This document shows positions 23,568 through 31,600 of a DNA stretch of 47,101 nucleotides, piece by piece. The notes below the pieces were generated by a model. The model did no database searches. It was given only the letters and a program-made list of their open reading frames with translations, and was not told the origin of the DNA. Numbering within the stretch: the stretch's first letter is position 1; each line of letters opens with the position of its first letter. This DNA is from Alphaproteobacteria bacterium (GTDB lineage: Bacteria > Pseudomonadota > Alphaproteobacteria > Rhodobacterales > Rhodobacteraceae). The position numbers and the translations under genes were made by a program. The DNA is taken from contig JAJRUE010000054.1 of NCBI GenBank assembly GCA_024277955.1, positions 1-47,101 on the forward strand. Direction: 5' to 3'.

Positions 23568-24863
23568 TCAGGCGGTTTCGCGCGGACGCAGCGCCAGCCA
23601 GATCAGCGCCGCCCCGGCCAGCGCCAGGAACGGCACCATCGCCAGGTTGACCGCCTGCCAGCCTTCGACCGGGTTGCCGCCGGAACAGTTCATCAGCCCG
23701 CCCGAGGCCAGCGACGCGACGGTCACGCCTCCGAAAACGAACATGTCGTTCATGCCTTGCACGCGGCCGCGCTCTTCGGGGCGGTGCGAATTGGCCAGCA
23801 TCGTGGTGGCCCCGATAAAGCCGAAGTTCCAGCCCACCCCCAGCAGGATCAGCGCGATATAGAACTGCGAAAGCTCGACCCCCGACAACCCCACCGCGCC
23901 GGCGGCGGCCAGGATTGCCAGCCCCGTACCCATGATCTTTTCCACCCCGAAGCGGTTGATCAGCGGCCCGGTAAAGAACGACGGCGCATACATCGCCAGC
24001 ACATGGCCCATCACCACGTCGGCGGCGTTGCTTTGCTTGTAGCCGCAGCCGACCACCGCCAGCGGCGTCGAGGTCATCACCAGGTTCATCAGCGCATAGG
24101 ACACCATCGCCACGATGATCGAAACCGCGATGCGCGGGCTGCGCAGCAGTTGCAGGCGGGTGCGTCCGGCGGGCGCGCCTTCGCTGGCGGGGACCGGGGT
24201 CGGGATGTCCAGCAGCAAGAACAGGAGCGAGCCGAACAGGTTGATCGCGATCACCGCCATGTAGGTGCCCATGAACGGCACCACCATCGCCTGGCTCGTC
24301 ACCTTGACCATCTGCGGGCCGATCACCGCCGACAGCAACCCCGCCGCCAGCACCAGCGAGATGGCGCGGGGGCGAAACGCTTCGCTGGCGGTGTCGGCGG
24401 CGGCAAAGCGGAAGAACCCCTGGCTGGACATGTAGATGCCGGTCAGGAACGAGCCCAGCAGGAACAGCGGAAAACTGGTGTAGAGCAGTCCCAGCGTCGC
24501 CACCGCCGCCCCCGCCGCGCCGCCAAGCGTGCCGGCAAAGAACCCGGCGCGCCGGCCATAGCGCTGCATCAGCGCCGACAGCGGCGTGGCCGCCACCATC
24601 GAGCCAACCACGATCAGCGAGATCGGCAAGGTCGCCAGGCAGGCGTTGCTGGCCAGCGATTGCCCGGCCAGGCCGCCCAGGATGAACAGCATCGGCATTT
24701 GAGAGCCAAGCACCGCCTGCGCCAGCATCAGCACGGTAACGTTGCGCCGGGCGCGGGCGGAGGATGCCGGGGTGTCGGCAGTGCTTTCGGCAGTGCTTTC
24801 GGGGGCGCTTTCGGGGGCGCTTTCGGGGTCCAGGGCAGAGTCGGAGGCGGAATGGTTGCTCAT
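23568..24863 (-). CDS. MFS transporter
   Basis: 431 residues with twelve predicted membrane helices. Helix 1 is NVTVLMLAQAVLGSQMPMLFILGG; the helix 2-3 loop has the MFS signature-like LSALMQRYGRRAGFFAG; the central cytosolic loop follows a FGSLLFLLLDIP helix. The start at 24863 (MSNHSASDSAL) was chosen because upstream codons run into a non-conserved frame. The N-terminal tail before helix 1 is Ser/Glu/Pro-rich and encoded by four 12 bp repeats. The substrate is unknown. It lies 41 bp downstream of cobB on the same strand, so a link to the cobalamin locus is possible but unproven. Confidence 0.85.
   Translation of the reverse strand: MSNHSASDSALDPESAPESAPESTAESTADTPASSARARRNVTVLMLAQAVLGSQMPMLFILGGLAGQSLASNACLATLPISLIVVGSMVAATPLSALMQRYGRRAGFFAGTLGGAAGAAVATLGLLYTSFPLFLLGSFLTGIYMSSQGFFRFAAADTASEAFRPRAISLVLAAGLLSAVIGPQMVKVTSQAMVVPFMGTYMAVIAINLFGSLLFLLLDIPTPVPASEGAPAGRTRLQLLRSPRIAVSIIVAMVSYALMNLVMTSTPLAVVGCGYKQSNAADVVMGHVLAMYAPSFFTGPLINRFGVEKIMGTGLAILAAAGAVGLSGVELSQFYIALILLGVGWNFGFIGATTMLANSHRPEERGRVQGMNDMFVFGGVTVASLASGGLMNCSGGNPVEGWQAVNLAMVPFLALAGAALIWLALRPRETA
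24781..24828 (-). repeat. Four 12 bp tandem repeats in the MFS N-terminal tail
   Basis: Units GTGCTTTCGGCA, GTGCTTTCGGGG, GCGCTTTCGGGG and GCGCTTTCGGGG (plus strand) encode E-S-A-P and E-S-T-A repeats in the cytosolic tail. The copy number could vary by slippage without changing the frame. Confidence 0.85.
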
Positions 24864-24904
24864 GCAACAACTGCTACGGTCTTGGCGGGGAAATGAAAAG
24901 GGGG

Positions 24905-26248
24905 TCAGGGCGCCGCATCTGCCGCATCTGCCGCAGGTTGCCCCGGTTGCGCGTCCGGCGCGGCGGCGTCGATCACATGGGCGAAGGATCCGCTGACCGA
25001 TCCCGCGCGCAGCCCCATGTCGGGCAGGGGGGCGCCCTGGGCGTCGGCGGCGCGAAACAGCGGTGCGCCCTCGGCCCTGAGCGTGGTGGCGTAATGGAAC
25101 TCGTGCCCGTTCAGCGCGCCGGAAAACGGCCCGCCCAGCGCGTTCAGCCGGCGGTAGCCCAGGTGCAGCCGGCGCTGCGCGAAACTGGTTTCCAGCGCCA
25201 GCAGCCCCAGCATCTCGTGCGTCTTGCCAGCCGCATCGGTCAGGGCGCGGCCCAGCACCATGTAGCCGCCGCATTCTGCGTAGATGCGCGCGCGGCCGGC
25301 GGCGCGCTGCATGCCGTCGCGAAACCGTCGGGCGGCGGCCAGGCGTTCGGCGTGCAGCTCGGGGTAGCCGCCGGGCAGAAAGACCAGATCGCAGGGCGGC
25401 GGCGGCTGGTCGGCCAGCGGCGAGAAGAATGCGATTTCGGCCCCCGCGGCGCGCCAGTCGGCCAGAAGATGCGGGTAGGCAAAGGCAAATGCCTGGTCGC
25501 GGGCGATGGCGATGCGCTGCGCGGGGGGGGCGATGGACGGCGACGATTCCGGCGCGGGGCCGGGCAGCGGGCCGGGCAGTGGGCTGGCCAGATCGGCCAG
25601 CGCGGCGATGTCGGTGGCCGCCTCGACCGCATCGGCGGCGCGATCAAGATAGGCCTGCAGATCCGCATGTTCGCCCGCCTGCACCAGGCCGAGGTGGCGC
25701 GACGGATGGGTCAGCCCGTCCTGCCGGTGCAGCGCGCCCAGAACCGGCAGGCCCAGCGGTTCCAGCGCCCGGCGCAGCATCTCTTCGTGGCGGGGCGAGC
25801 CGATCTTGTTCAGCACCAGTCCGGTGATGCGCACCTGCGCGTCGTGGCGCGCGAAGCCTGCCACCAGCGCCGCCACCGATTGCGCCATGTGGGTGCAGTC
25901 CACCACCAGCACCACCGGCAGGCCCAGAAGGCGCGCCAGATCGGCGGTGGCGCCCTTGCCCGCGGGCGGCGCGCCGTCGAACAGCCCCATCGCGCCCTCG
26001 ATCATCAGCAGCCCGTCGCCGCCCGCCGCCAGCGCGCGCAGCCGGGCGGGCGCCATCGCCCAGGCGTCGAGGTTGGGGCAGGGCTGGCCGCAGGCGGCCT
26101 CGTGGAAGCGCGGGTCGATGTAGTCGGGGCCGGACTTGGCGCCGCTGACCGCGATCCCCTTGCGCGCCATCGCCCGCAGCAGCCCCAGCGTCAGCGTGGT
26201 CTTGCCGCTGCCGGATCCGGGCGCGGCCAGGATCAGAGCGCGTCTCAT
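24905..26248 (-). CDS. cobB: Cobyrinate a,c-diamide synthase (CobB/CbiA)
   Basis: 447 residues. The N-terminal dethiobiotin-synthetase-like domain has P-loop AAPGSGSGKTTLTLGL, followed by KSGPDYIDPRFHEAACG and EGAMGLFDG. The C-terminal class I glutamine amidotransferase-like domain has LVFLPGGYPELHAE, the nucleophile Cys in YAECGGYMVLG, and HEFHYATT. It amidates the a and c side chains of (hydrogeno)byrinate in cobalamin synthesis. The start overlaps the cobA stop (ATGA at 26245-26248). The C-terminal tail is Ala/Asp-rich. Confidence 0.93.
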   Translation of the reverse strand: MRRALILAAPGSGSGKTTLTLGLLRAMARKGIAVSGAKSGPDYIDPRFHEAACGQPCPNLDAWAMAPARLRALAAGGDGLLMIEGAMGLFDGAPPAGKGATADLARLLGLPVVLVVDCTHMAQSVAALVAGFARHDAQVRITGLVLNKIGSPRHEEMLRRALEPLGLPVLGALHRQDGLTHPSRHLGLVQAGEHADLQAYLDRAADAVEAATDIAALADLASPLPGPLPGPAPESSPSIAPPAQRIAIARDQAFAFAYPHLLADWRAAGAEIAFFSPLADQPPPPCDLVFLPGGYPELHAERLAAARRFRDGMQRAAGRARIYAECGGYMVLGRALTDAAGKTHEMLGLLALETSFAQRRLHLGYRRLNALGGPFSGALNGHEFHYATTLRAEGAPLFRAADAQGAPLPDMGLRAGSVSGSFAHVIDAAAPDAQPGQPAADAADAAP

Positions 26249-27096
26249 CCCTGTTCCGCCGGCCGGCCGCGTCCCAGCGGGTCCGGGTCGCGCAGCGGCG
26301 CGCCCGCCGCCAGCGCCTGCCAGTCGAGCGCTTGTCGCAGCAGCGCCCCGCGCCCGATGCAGATGATCGCGGGTGCGCCAAGATCGGCCTTGGCCGCATC
26401 CCCGGCGGCGCGCGCCAGCGTGGTTTCCAGCACTTGCTGGTCGGGCAGCGAAGCGTTGCGCACCACCGCGACCGGTTCGTCGGGCGCGCGGCCCGCCGCC
26501 AGCAGGGCGCGCGCGATCCGCTCGAGGTGGCGCATCCCCATGTAGATCACGATCATCGCCGATCCGCGCCCGATCGCGCCCCAGTCCAGCGGCGGCGTGT
26601 CGCCCGAGGGGTCGTGGCCGGTGACAAAGGTCACCGCCTGGTTCACGTCGCGGTGGGTGACCGGGATGCCGGCCTGCGCCAGCCCGCCGATGCCCGCCGT
26701 TATGCCCGGGATCACCCGGATCGGCACGCCGTGCTGCACCAGCGTCTGCGCCTCTTCGCCGCCGCGCCCGAACATGTAGGGATCGCCGCCCTTGAGGCGC
26801 AGCACCCGCCTGCCGGCGCGCGCCAGTTCCACCAGTTGCAACGATATGTCGCGCTGTTTTGGCGAAGCCCGCCCGGCGCGCTTGCCCGCGTCGATCCGTT
26901 CGGCCGCCGGATTGGCCCAGTCCAGGATCGCCGGGTTGACCAGCGCGTCATGCACGATGGTGTCGGCCCGGCGCAGCGCGTTGAGCCCGTGCAGGGTCAG
27001 CAGGCCCGGATCGCCGGGGCCCGCGCCACACAGCCAGACCCAGCCCGGCAGAAGATCGGGCCAGTCCAGCGGCGGCAGAGCGTTCGAGTCATCCAT
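26245..27096 (-). CDS. cobA: Uroporphyrinogen-III C-methyltransferase
   Basis: 283 residues from ATG 27096 (MDDSNALPPLDW). SUMT motifs: VWLCGAGPGDPGLLTLHG, GKRAGRASPKQRDIS, RLKGGDPYMFGRGGEE, VIPGITAGIGG, GIPVTHRD and VTGHDPSG. It dimethylates uroporphyrinogen III to precorrin-2, the branch point to cobalamin and siroheme. There is no CysG-type dehydrogenase fusion, so it is the single-domain form. It is translationally coupled to cobB and divergent from cbiD. No cobalamin riboswitch is recognised in the 175 bp between them. Confidence 0.93.
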   Translation of the reverse strand: MDDSNALPPLDWPDLLPGWVWLCGAGPGDPGLLTLHGLNALRRADTIVHDALVNPAILDWANPAAERIDAGKRAGRASPKQRDISLQLVELARAGRRVLRLKGGDPYMFGRGGEEAQTLVQHGVPIRVIPGITAGIGGLAQAGIPVTHRDVNQAVTFVTGHDPSGDTPPLDWGAIGRGSAMIVIYMGMRHLERIARALLAAGRAPDEPVAVVRNASLPDQQVLETTLARAAGDAAKADLGAPAIICIGRGALLRQALDWQALAAGAPLRDPDPLGRGRPAEQG

Positions 27097-27271
27097 GCCC
27101 CGGTTATGGCGCGGATCGTCGCCGGGAAAAAGCGCCAAACGCGCGGGCCGGCGGCGCCGGGTCGGCTGGGGCCGGCTTCGGTCGCCGCCGGTCCGCCGCC
27201 GCCGGCCGCCTGCCCGCCGCACCCCGTGGGGCGCGATTGCCTTTGCCGGGCGGCGGCCTATAGTCCGGCCA

Positions 27272-28333
27272 ATGACGCGAACGCCTGCGAAACCCCTCCG
27301 CCGCGGCTGGACCACCGGCGCCTGCGCCACCGCCGCCACCAGGGCCGCGCTGATCCGGCTGTGGGGCGGCGCGTTCCCGGCGCAGGTGCAGATCACGCTG
27401 CCGCGCGGCGAAACCCCGTCATTCGCGCTCGCCCACAGCGCCGCCGGCGATGGCTGGGCCGAAGCGGGCATCACCAAGGACGCCGGCGACGACCCGGACG
27501 TGACCCACGGCGCGCTGGTGATCGCGCGGCTCGAGGCCTCGGGCGGGGGCGTGGCGTTTCGCGCGGGCCAGGGTGTCGGCACCGTCACCATGCCGGGCCT
27601 GCCGGTGGCGGTGGGCGAGGCGGCGATCAACCCGGTGCCGCGCCAGATGATGCGCGCCGTGGTTCAGGACCTGGCGGCGCAATACGGGCGCGCCCCCGAT
27701 GTCGCCATCACCCTGTCCATTCCCGGCGGCGAGGCGCTGGCCGCGAAAACCTGGAACCCGCGCCTTGGCATCGTCGGCGGGCTGTCGGTGCTGGGCACCA
27801 CCGGCGTGGTGCGGCCATTTTCGTGCTCGGCCTGGATCGCCTCGATCCACCGCGGCGTGGACGTGGCGCGCGCCAGCGGGCTGACCCATGTGGCGGGCTG
27901 CACCGGGGCGACCTCGGAACGCGCGGTGCAGGCGCTTTACGGCCTGCCGGATCACGCAATGCTGGACATGGGCGATTTCGCCGGCGGCTTGCTGAAATAC
28001 ATCGCGCGCCACCCGGTCGCGCGGCTGACCATCGGCGGAGGTCTCGGCAAGCTGGCCAAGCTGGGGCAGGGGGCGGCGGATCTGCACTCGGCCCGCAGCC
28101 AGGTGGATTTTCAGGCGCTGGCGGCGCTTGCGGGCGATGCGCGGGTGGCCGAGGCGCAGACCGTGCTCCATGCCTACGAGATGGTCGGCGCGCCGCTGGC
28201 CCGGACCATCGCCGATGCGGCGTTGGAGGCGGCGCGGGCGCGGCTGAAGCGGGCGGATGTGGCGCTGGACGTGGTGGCGGTGTCGCGCAACGGGCAGGTT
28301 TTGGCGCGGGCGGGACGAAACGATGGATTCTGA
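27272..28333 (+). CDS. cbiD: Cobalt-precorrin-5B C1-methyltransferase
   Basis: 353 residues. CbiD signatures: LRRGWTTGACATAATRAAL at the N-terminus, ITKDAGDDPDVTHGA, VGTVTMPGLPVAVGEAAINPVPR, and GLSVLGTTGVVRPFS. C-terminal TIGGGLGKLAKLGQG is also typical. It methylates C1 with ring contraction product release in corrin synthesis. The start at 27272 fits the conserved N-terminus. It precedes cobK by 247 bp, with a repeat between them. CbiD is the enzyme of the cobalt-early route; its pairing with a CobK/CbiJ-type reductase is common. Confidence 0.93.
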   Translation: MTRTPAKPLRRGWTTGACATAATRAALIRLWGGAFPAQVQITLPRGETPSFALAHSAAGDGWAEAGITKDAGDDPDVTHGALVIARLEASGGGVAFRAGQGVGTVTMPGLPVAVGEAAINPVPRQMMRAVVQDLAAQYGRAPDVAITLSIPGGEALAAKTWNPRLGIVGGLSVLGTTGVVRPFSCSAWIASIHRGVDVARASGLTHVAGCTGATSERAVQALYGLPDHAMLDMGDFAGGLLKYIARHPVARLTIGGGLGKLAKLGQGAADLHSARSQVDFQALAALAGDARVAEAQTVLHAYEMVGAPLARTIADAALEAARARLKRADVALDVVAVSRNGQVLARAGRNDGF

Positions 28334-28384
28334 CATGCTGACAAGGCTATCGGCGACGTTGGAGGGCTTGGTGCAACAGAGGGG

Positions 28385-28508
28385 CGCGCCCGACCCCGAG
28401 GGTGGGCGTGGTGCCGTCGTTCCTGCGGCAGGACACCCGCGCAGAGGCTGCAATTGCCTGAAACGCCGGGACAATTCGCGCCCGCCCTGGGGGGCGGGGT
28501 CGGGCGCG
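28385..28508. repeat. 124 bp element with perfect 14 bp inverted ends between cbiD and cobK
   Basis: CGCGCCCGACCCCG (28385-28398) and its exact reverse complement (28495-28508) bound a GC-rich segment. Inside, GGTGGGCG and CGCCCGCC also face each other. A 16 bp palindrome GGATCGCAGGCGATCC follows at 28512-28527. The 28334-28580 gap contains no gene. Confidence 0.65.
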
Positions 28509-28580
28509 ACCCGGATCGCAGGCGATCCGGTGAATCGGGCGCTGCTGTCGACCGAGCCTGTTCCGGAAGGAGGCTGACGG

Positions 28581-29351
28581 ATGCTGCTCTTGCTTGCAGG
28601 CACCACCGAAGCGCGCCAGATCGCGCGCGCGCTCGCCGACCGGGGCCACCGGGCGATCGCCACGCTGGCCGGGGCCACCCGCGCGCCGCAAACCCTGCCG
28701 CTGCCCACCCAGCGCGGCGGTTTTGGCGGCGAAGCGGGGTTTCGCGCCTTTCTGCAGCAGCACCCGATCAGCGCGATCCTCGATGCCACCCACCCCTTTG
28801 CCACCCGCATCACCGAACGCAGCGCGCGCATCGCCCGCGATCTGGGCCTGCCCTATCTGCAGCTTTTGCGCCCCGAATGGCGTCCCGGCCCCGGCGACCG
28901 CTGGATGATGATCGCGCGCGAAGACCAGGCCGCGCGCCACATCGCACCGGGCGCCACGGTCTTTCTGGCGACGGGCCGGCAAAGCCTGCCGGGGTTCGCC
29001 AATCTCGCGACCGACGGGCGGCGGCTGATTTGCCGGCGGATCGACGCGCCGCGCGCGCCCTTTCCCTACCCGAACGGCGAATACCTGCTGGGGCGCGGTC
29101 CCTTCACGGTCGCCCAGGAACGCGACCTGTTCGCGCGCCTGGGCGTCGATGCGCTGGTGGTCAAGAACGCCGGCGGCACCGGCAGCGCCCCCAAGCTGGA
29201 AGCGGCGCGCGCGCTTGGCCTGCCGGTGGTGATGCTGGCGCGCCCCGATCCGCTCGACATCGCGCGGGTCGAAACCGTGGCCGAGGCGCTGGCCTGGGTG
29301 CGCGGCCTCGGCCGGACGCAGGCGGGCCGCGCCGCCGGGGGGACGCCATGA
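28581..29351 (+). CDS. cobK: Precorrin-6A / cobalt-precorrin-6A reductase
   Basis: 256 residues. A Rossmann-like NADPH reductase: MLLLLAGTTEARQIARALAD at the N-terminus, AILDATHPFATRITERSARI, VFLATGRQSLPGF, and VVKNAGGTGSAPKLEAARALGLPVVML near the C-terminus. It reduces precorrin-6A in corrin ring synthesis; CobK and CbiJ are homologous, so cobalt status cannot be read. GGAAGGAGG lies 7 bases before ATG 28581. The stop overlaps the start of the DNA glycosylase gene by 4 nt. Confidence 0.92.
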   Translation: MLLLLAGTTEARQIARALADRGHRAIATLAGATRAPQTLPLPTQRGGFGGEAGFRAFLQQHPISAILDATHPFATRITERSARIARDLGLPYLQLLRPEWRPGPGDRWMMIAREDQAARHIAPGATVFLATGRQSLPGFANLATDGRRLICRRIDAPRAPFPYPNGEYLLGRGPFTVAQERDLFARLGVDALVVKNAGGTGSAPKLEAARALGLPVVMLARPDPLDIARVETVAEALAWVRGLGRTQAGRAAGGTP

Positions 29352-29977
29352 CCGGGCGGATCATCGCGGGCCCCGAAGACCTGCACGAAGGCGCCACATG
29401 GCTGGCGGCGCGCGAGGCGCGCTTTGCCCGGGCCTATGCGCTGACCGGCCCGCTGCCGCTGCGCTGGCGGCGCGACGGGTTCGGCGCGCTGATCGATGCG
29501 ATCGTGTCGCAGCAGATCTCGGTCGCGGCGGCGGAGTCGATCCTGAACCGGATGAAGGCCGCGGGGCTGACGGGGCCGCGCAAGATCGCGCGCGCCAGCG
29601 ACGAAGAGCTGCGCGCCTGCGGCCTGTCGGGGCAGAAGGTGCGCTACCTGCGCGCGCTCGCCGCCGCCCGGCTGCCCTACGCCCGGCTGCGCGAAATGCC
29701 GCTGGACGAGGTGATCGCGACCCTGACCGAGGTGCCCGGCATCGGCCCCTGGACGGCGCAGATCTACGCGATGTTTTCGCTGGGGCGCGCCGATGTGTTC
29801 GCGCCGGGCGATCTGGCCCTGCAGGAAGCCGCGCGCCTGCTGTTCGAACTGCCCGAGCGCCCGTCGCCGCGCGCCTTTGCCGACATGGCCCTGGCCTGGT
29901 CGCCGTGGCGGGCCGTTGCGGCGCGGCTCTTGTGGGCCTACTACCGCATCGAAAAGGACAGGGAAGGGATCCGATGA
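29348..29977 (+). CDS. DNA-3-methyladenine glycosylase II (AlkA-like, HhH-GPD)
   Basis: 209 residues. HhH-GPD features: ALIDAIVSQQISVAAAESIL, the helix-hairpin-helix LTEVPGIGPWTAQIYAMFSLG, and catalytic Asp in VFAPGDLALQEAAR. It excises alkylated bases to start base excision repair. It lacks the N-terminal TBP-like domain of E. coli AlkA and matches the short form. It overlaps cobK upstream and the esterase downstream by ATGA motifs, so it is translated from the cobalamin transcript although functionally unrelated. Confidence 0.9.
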   Translation: MTGRIIAGPEDLHEGATWLAAREARFARAYALTGPLPLRWRRDGFGALIDAIVSQQISVAAAESILNRMKAAGLTGPRKIARASDEELRACGLSGQKVRYLRALAAARLPYARLREMPLDEVIATLTEVPGIGPWTAQIYAMFSLGRADVFAPGDLALQEAARLLFELPERPSPRAFADMALAWSPWRAVAARLLWAYYRIEKDREGIR

Positions 29978-30639
29978 CACGCAAGCTCGAATTTGGCCGC
30001 AAGGGCCCGCCGCTGGGCGAGGCAAAACAGGTGGTGGTGTTTCTGCACGGCTACGGGGCCAATGGCGCCGATCTGCTGGGGCTGGCTGATCCGCTGACGC
30101 CGCACATGCCGGGGACCGCCTTTGTCGCGCCCGACGCGCCCGAACCCTGCGCCGCCAACCCGATGGGGTTCCAGTGGTTCCCGATCCCCTGGCTTGACGG
30201 CTCGTCCGAAGACGCCGCCGCCGCGGCGATGAAGCGCGCGGTCGAAGACGTGAACGCCTTTCTCGACCAGGTGCTGGCGGACGAAGGCCTTGGCGCCGAC
30301 CGGATGATCCTGTTCGGCTTTTCCCAGGGCACGATGATGAGCCTGCACATCGCCCCGCGCCGCGCCGAGCCGGTGGCCGGCGTGGTCGGCTTTTCCGGTC
30401 GCCTGCTGAACCCCGAACGCCTGGCCGGCGAAGCGGTGTCGCGCCCGCCGGTGCTGCTCTTGCACGGCGACCAGGACGACATGGTGCCGCCGGCCAGCCT
30501 GGCGGATGCGCATGAGGCGCTCAAGGCCGCGGGGGTCGAGGTCTACGGCCACGTGATGAAGGGCACCGGCCACGGGATCGACAACGAAGGGCTTTCGGTG
30601 GCGCTGGGCTTCATGCGCGAAAAACTGTCGCTGGACTAG
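29974..30639 (+). CDS. Alpha/beta hydrolase, carboxylesterase/phospholipase family
   Basis: 221 residues. The catalytic triad is visible: nucleophile Ser in FGFSQGTMMSL, Asp in LLLHGDQDDMVPP, His in KGTGHGIDNEG; the oxyanion-hole segment is VVVFLHGYGANGADLLGL. This matches the short YpfH/lysophospholipase-like esterase family. The physiological ester is unknown. The start overlaps the glycosylase stop (ATGA at 29974-29977), completing the cbiD-cobK-glycosylase-esterase run. Confidence 0.9.
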   Translation: MTRKLEFGRKGPPLGEAKQVVVFLHGYGANGADLLGLADPLTPHMPGTAFVAPDAPEPCAANPMGFQWFPIPWLDGSSEDAAAAAMKRAVEDVNAFLDQVLADEGLGADRMILFGFSQGTMMSLHIAPRRAEPVAGVVGFSGRLLNPERLAGEAVSRPPVLLLHGDQDDMVPPASLADAHEALKAAGVEVYGHVMKGTGHGIDNEGLSVALGFMREKLSLD

Positions 30640-30741
30640 GGTCAAAACCCGATCAACCTGCGCCGCCAGCGCGATAGGGGCCTGGGCCGCCGGTCCGGGG
30701 CCATGTTGCGCGCCCTATCCGCCTGCCACAAATATTGGGGG

Positions 30742-30769
30742 TTGCGGCCTTTTCGTCGCCATATATAGT
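30742..30769 (+). promoter_or_regulatory. Candidate promoter of the HNH gene
   Basis: TTGCGG (30742-30747), 16 bp, then TATAGT (30764-30769) within an unusually AT-rich CATATATAG patch. It would give a leader of roughly 80 bases before ATG 30857. Confidence 0.35.
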
Positions 30770-30856
30770 TCAGTCAACCGGCAACGGTGGTGGCGCGCTG
30801 GTCTGGCCGGTCCGACAAGAACAGGTCTTGCGACAAGTCCGGGGGCAAAGTCTGGC

Positions 30857-31441
30857 ATGGACGGAGATTTCAGAACGGCATTTCACCACGACGCGGGCGG
30901 GTTGCGCCAATACCCTGCGCTGGTGCTGAACGCGGATTACCGGCCGCTGTCCTACTACCCTCTGTCGCTCTGGCCCTGGCAGGAGGCGATCAAGGCCGCC
31001 TACCTCGAGCGGGTCGATATCGTCGCCGAATACGACGAATATGTGCACAGCCCGTCGGTCGAGATCCGCATTCCGTCGGTGGTGGTGCTCAAGGACTATG
31101 TGAAGCCGCGCCGCCGGGTGGCCTTTACCCGCTTCAACCTGTTCCTGCGCGATGAATTTTCCTGCCAGTATTGCGGGGTGCGAAGCGATTTGACCTTTGA
31201 CCACGTGGTGCCCAAGTCGCGTGGCGGCAGGACCAGCTGGGAAAACGTGGTGGCGGCCTGTTCGCGCTGCAACCTGAAAAAGGGCGCGCGCAGCCTGCGC
31301 CAGGCGGGGATGACCCTGCGCAAGCCGCCGCGCCGCCCCGGCGCCGAGGAACTGCGCAACATGGGGCGCAAGTTCCCGCCCAACCACCTGCACGAGACCT
31401 GGATGGATTTTCTCTACTGGGATGCCGAGCTCGAAGCCTGA
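30857..31441 (+). CDS. HNH endonuclease family protein
   Basis: 194 residues. The N-terminal LVLNADYRPLSYYPLSLWPW and YVHSPSVEIRIPSVVVLKDYV segments are typical of the widespread stand-alone HNH family. The nuclease core is FSCQYCG, LTFDHVVPKSRGGRTSWENVVAACSRCN, where CxxC plus CxxC bind zinc and DH...N is the HNH centre. It is probably a DNA endonuclease of housekeeping type. No toxin, restriction or phage partner is nearby, so a defence role is not supported. Confidence 0.9.
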   Translation: MDGDFRTAFHHDAGGLRQYPALVLNADYRPLSYYPLSLWPWQEAIKAAYLERVDIVAEYDEYVHSPSVEIRIPSVVVLKDYVKPRRRVAFTRFNLFLRDEFSCQYCGVRSDLTFDHVVPKSRGGRTSWENVVAACSRCNLKKGARSLRQAGMTLRKPPRRPGAEELRNMGRKFPPNHLHETWMDFLYWDAELEA

Positions 31442-31492
31442 GCCGGTTTCAGGGGGCTGTCTGCCCCCTCTTGGCCCGTCCCGGGCCAATTC

Positions 31493-31569
31493 ACCCCCGA
31501 GGATATTTGCCGACAGAAGAAGTAACGCCCGCCGATTTCTTCTGTCCAAAAATATCCCCGCCGGAGGCC
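31493..31569. terminator. Inverted pair of family C repeats between convergent genes
   Basis: CCGAGGATATTTGCCGACAG plus AAGAAG (31497-31522) faces CTTCTGTCCAAAAATATCCC plus CGCCGG (31540-31565). The arms pair imperfectly over about 25 bp to form a long stem. The right arm reads CTCCGGCGGGGATATTTTTG on the minus strand, the same string as at 14661 and 17894. It sits between the ends of the HNH gene and ornithine cyclodeaminase, so bidirectional termination is likely. The 31442-31600 gap holds nothing else. Confidence 0.6.
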
Positions 31570-31600
31570 CGCGCCCGCCAGGGCGCGGAACCTGCGCGGA

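Noticed and set aside
24863..25274. Extended MFS start using the longer open frame
   Set aside because: The extra ~137 codons are antisense-like Arg/Ala-rich sequence overlapping cobB in another frame.
27097..27271. Possible cobalamin riboswitch between cobA and cbiD
   Set aside because: No B12-box or surrounding helices could be recognised, and the gap is mostly GC-repeat-like sequence.
26332..28341. 669-codon rightward ORF over cobA and cbiD
   Set aside because: It is antisense to cobA, then a shadow frame of cbiD.
30857..31441. HNH endonuclease as part of a defence or mobile system
   Set aside because: It belongs to the common stand-alone chromosomal type, and there are no methylase, toxin, integrase or phage genes nearby.
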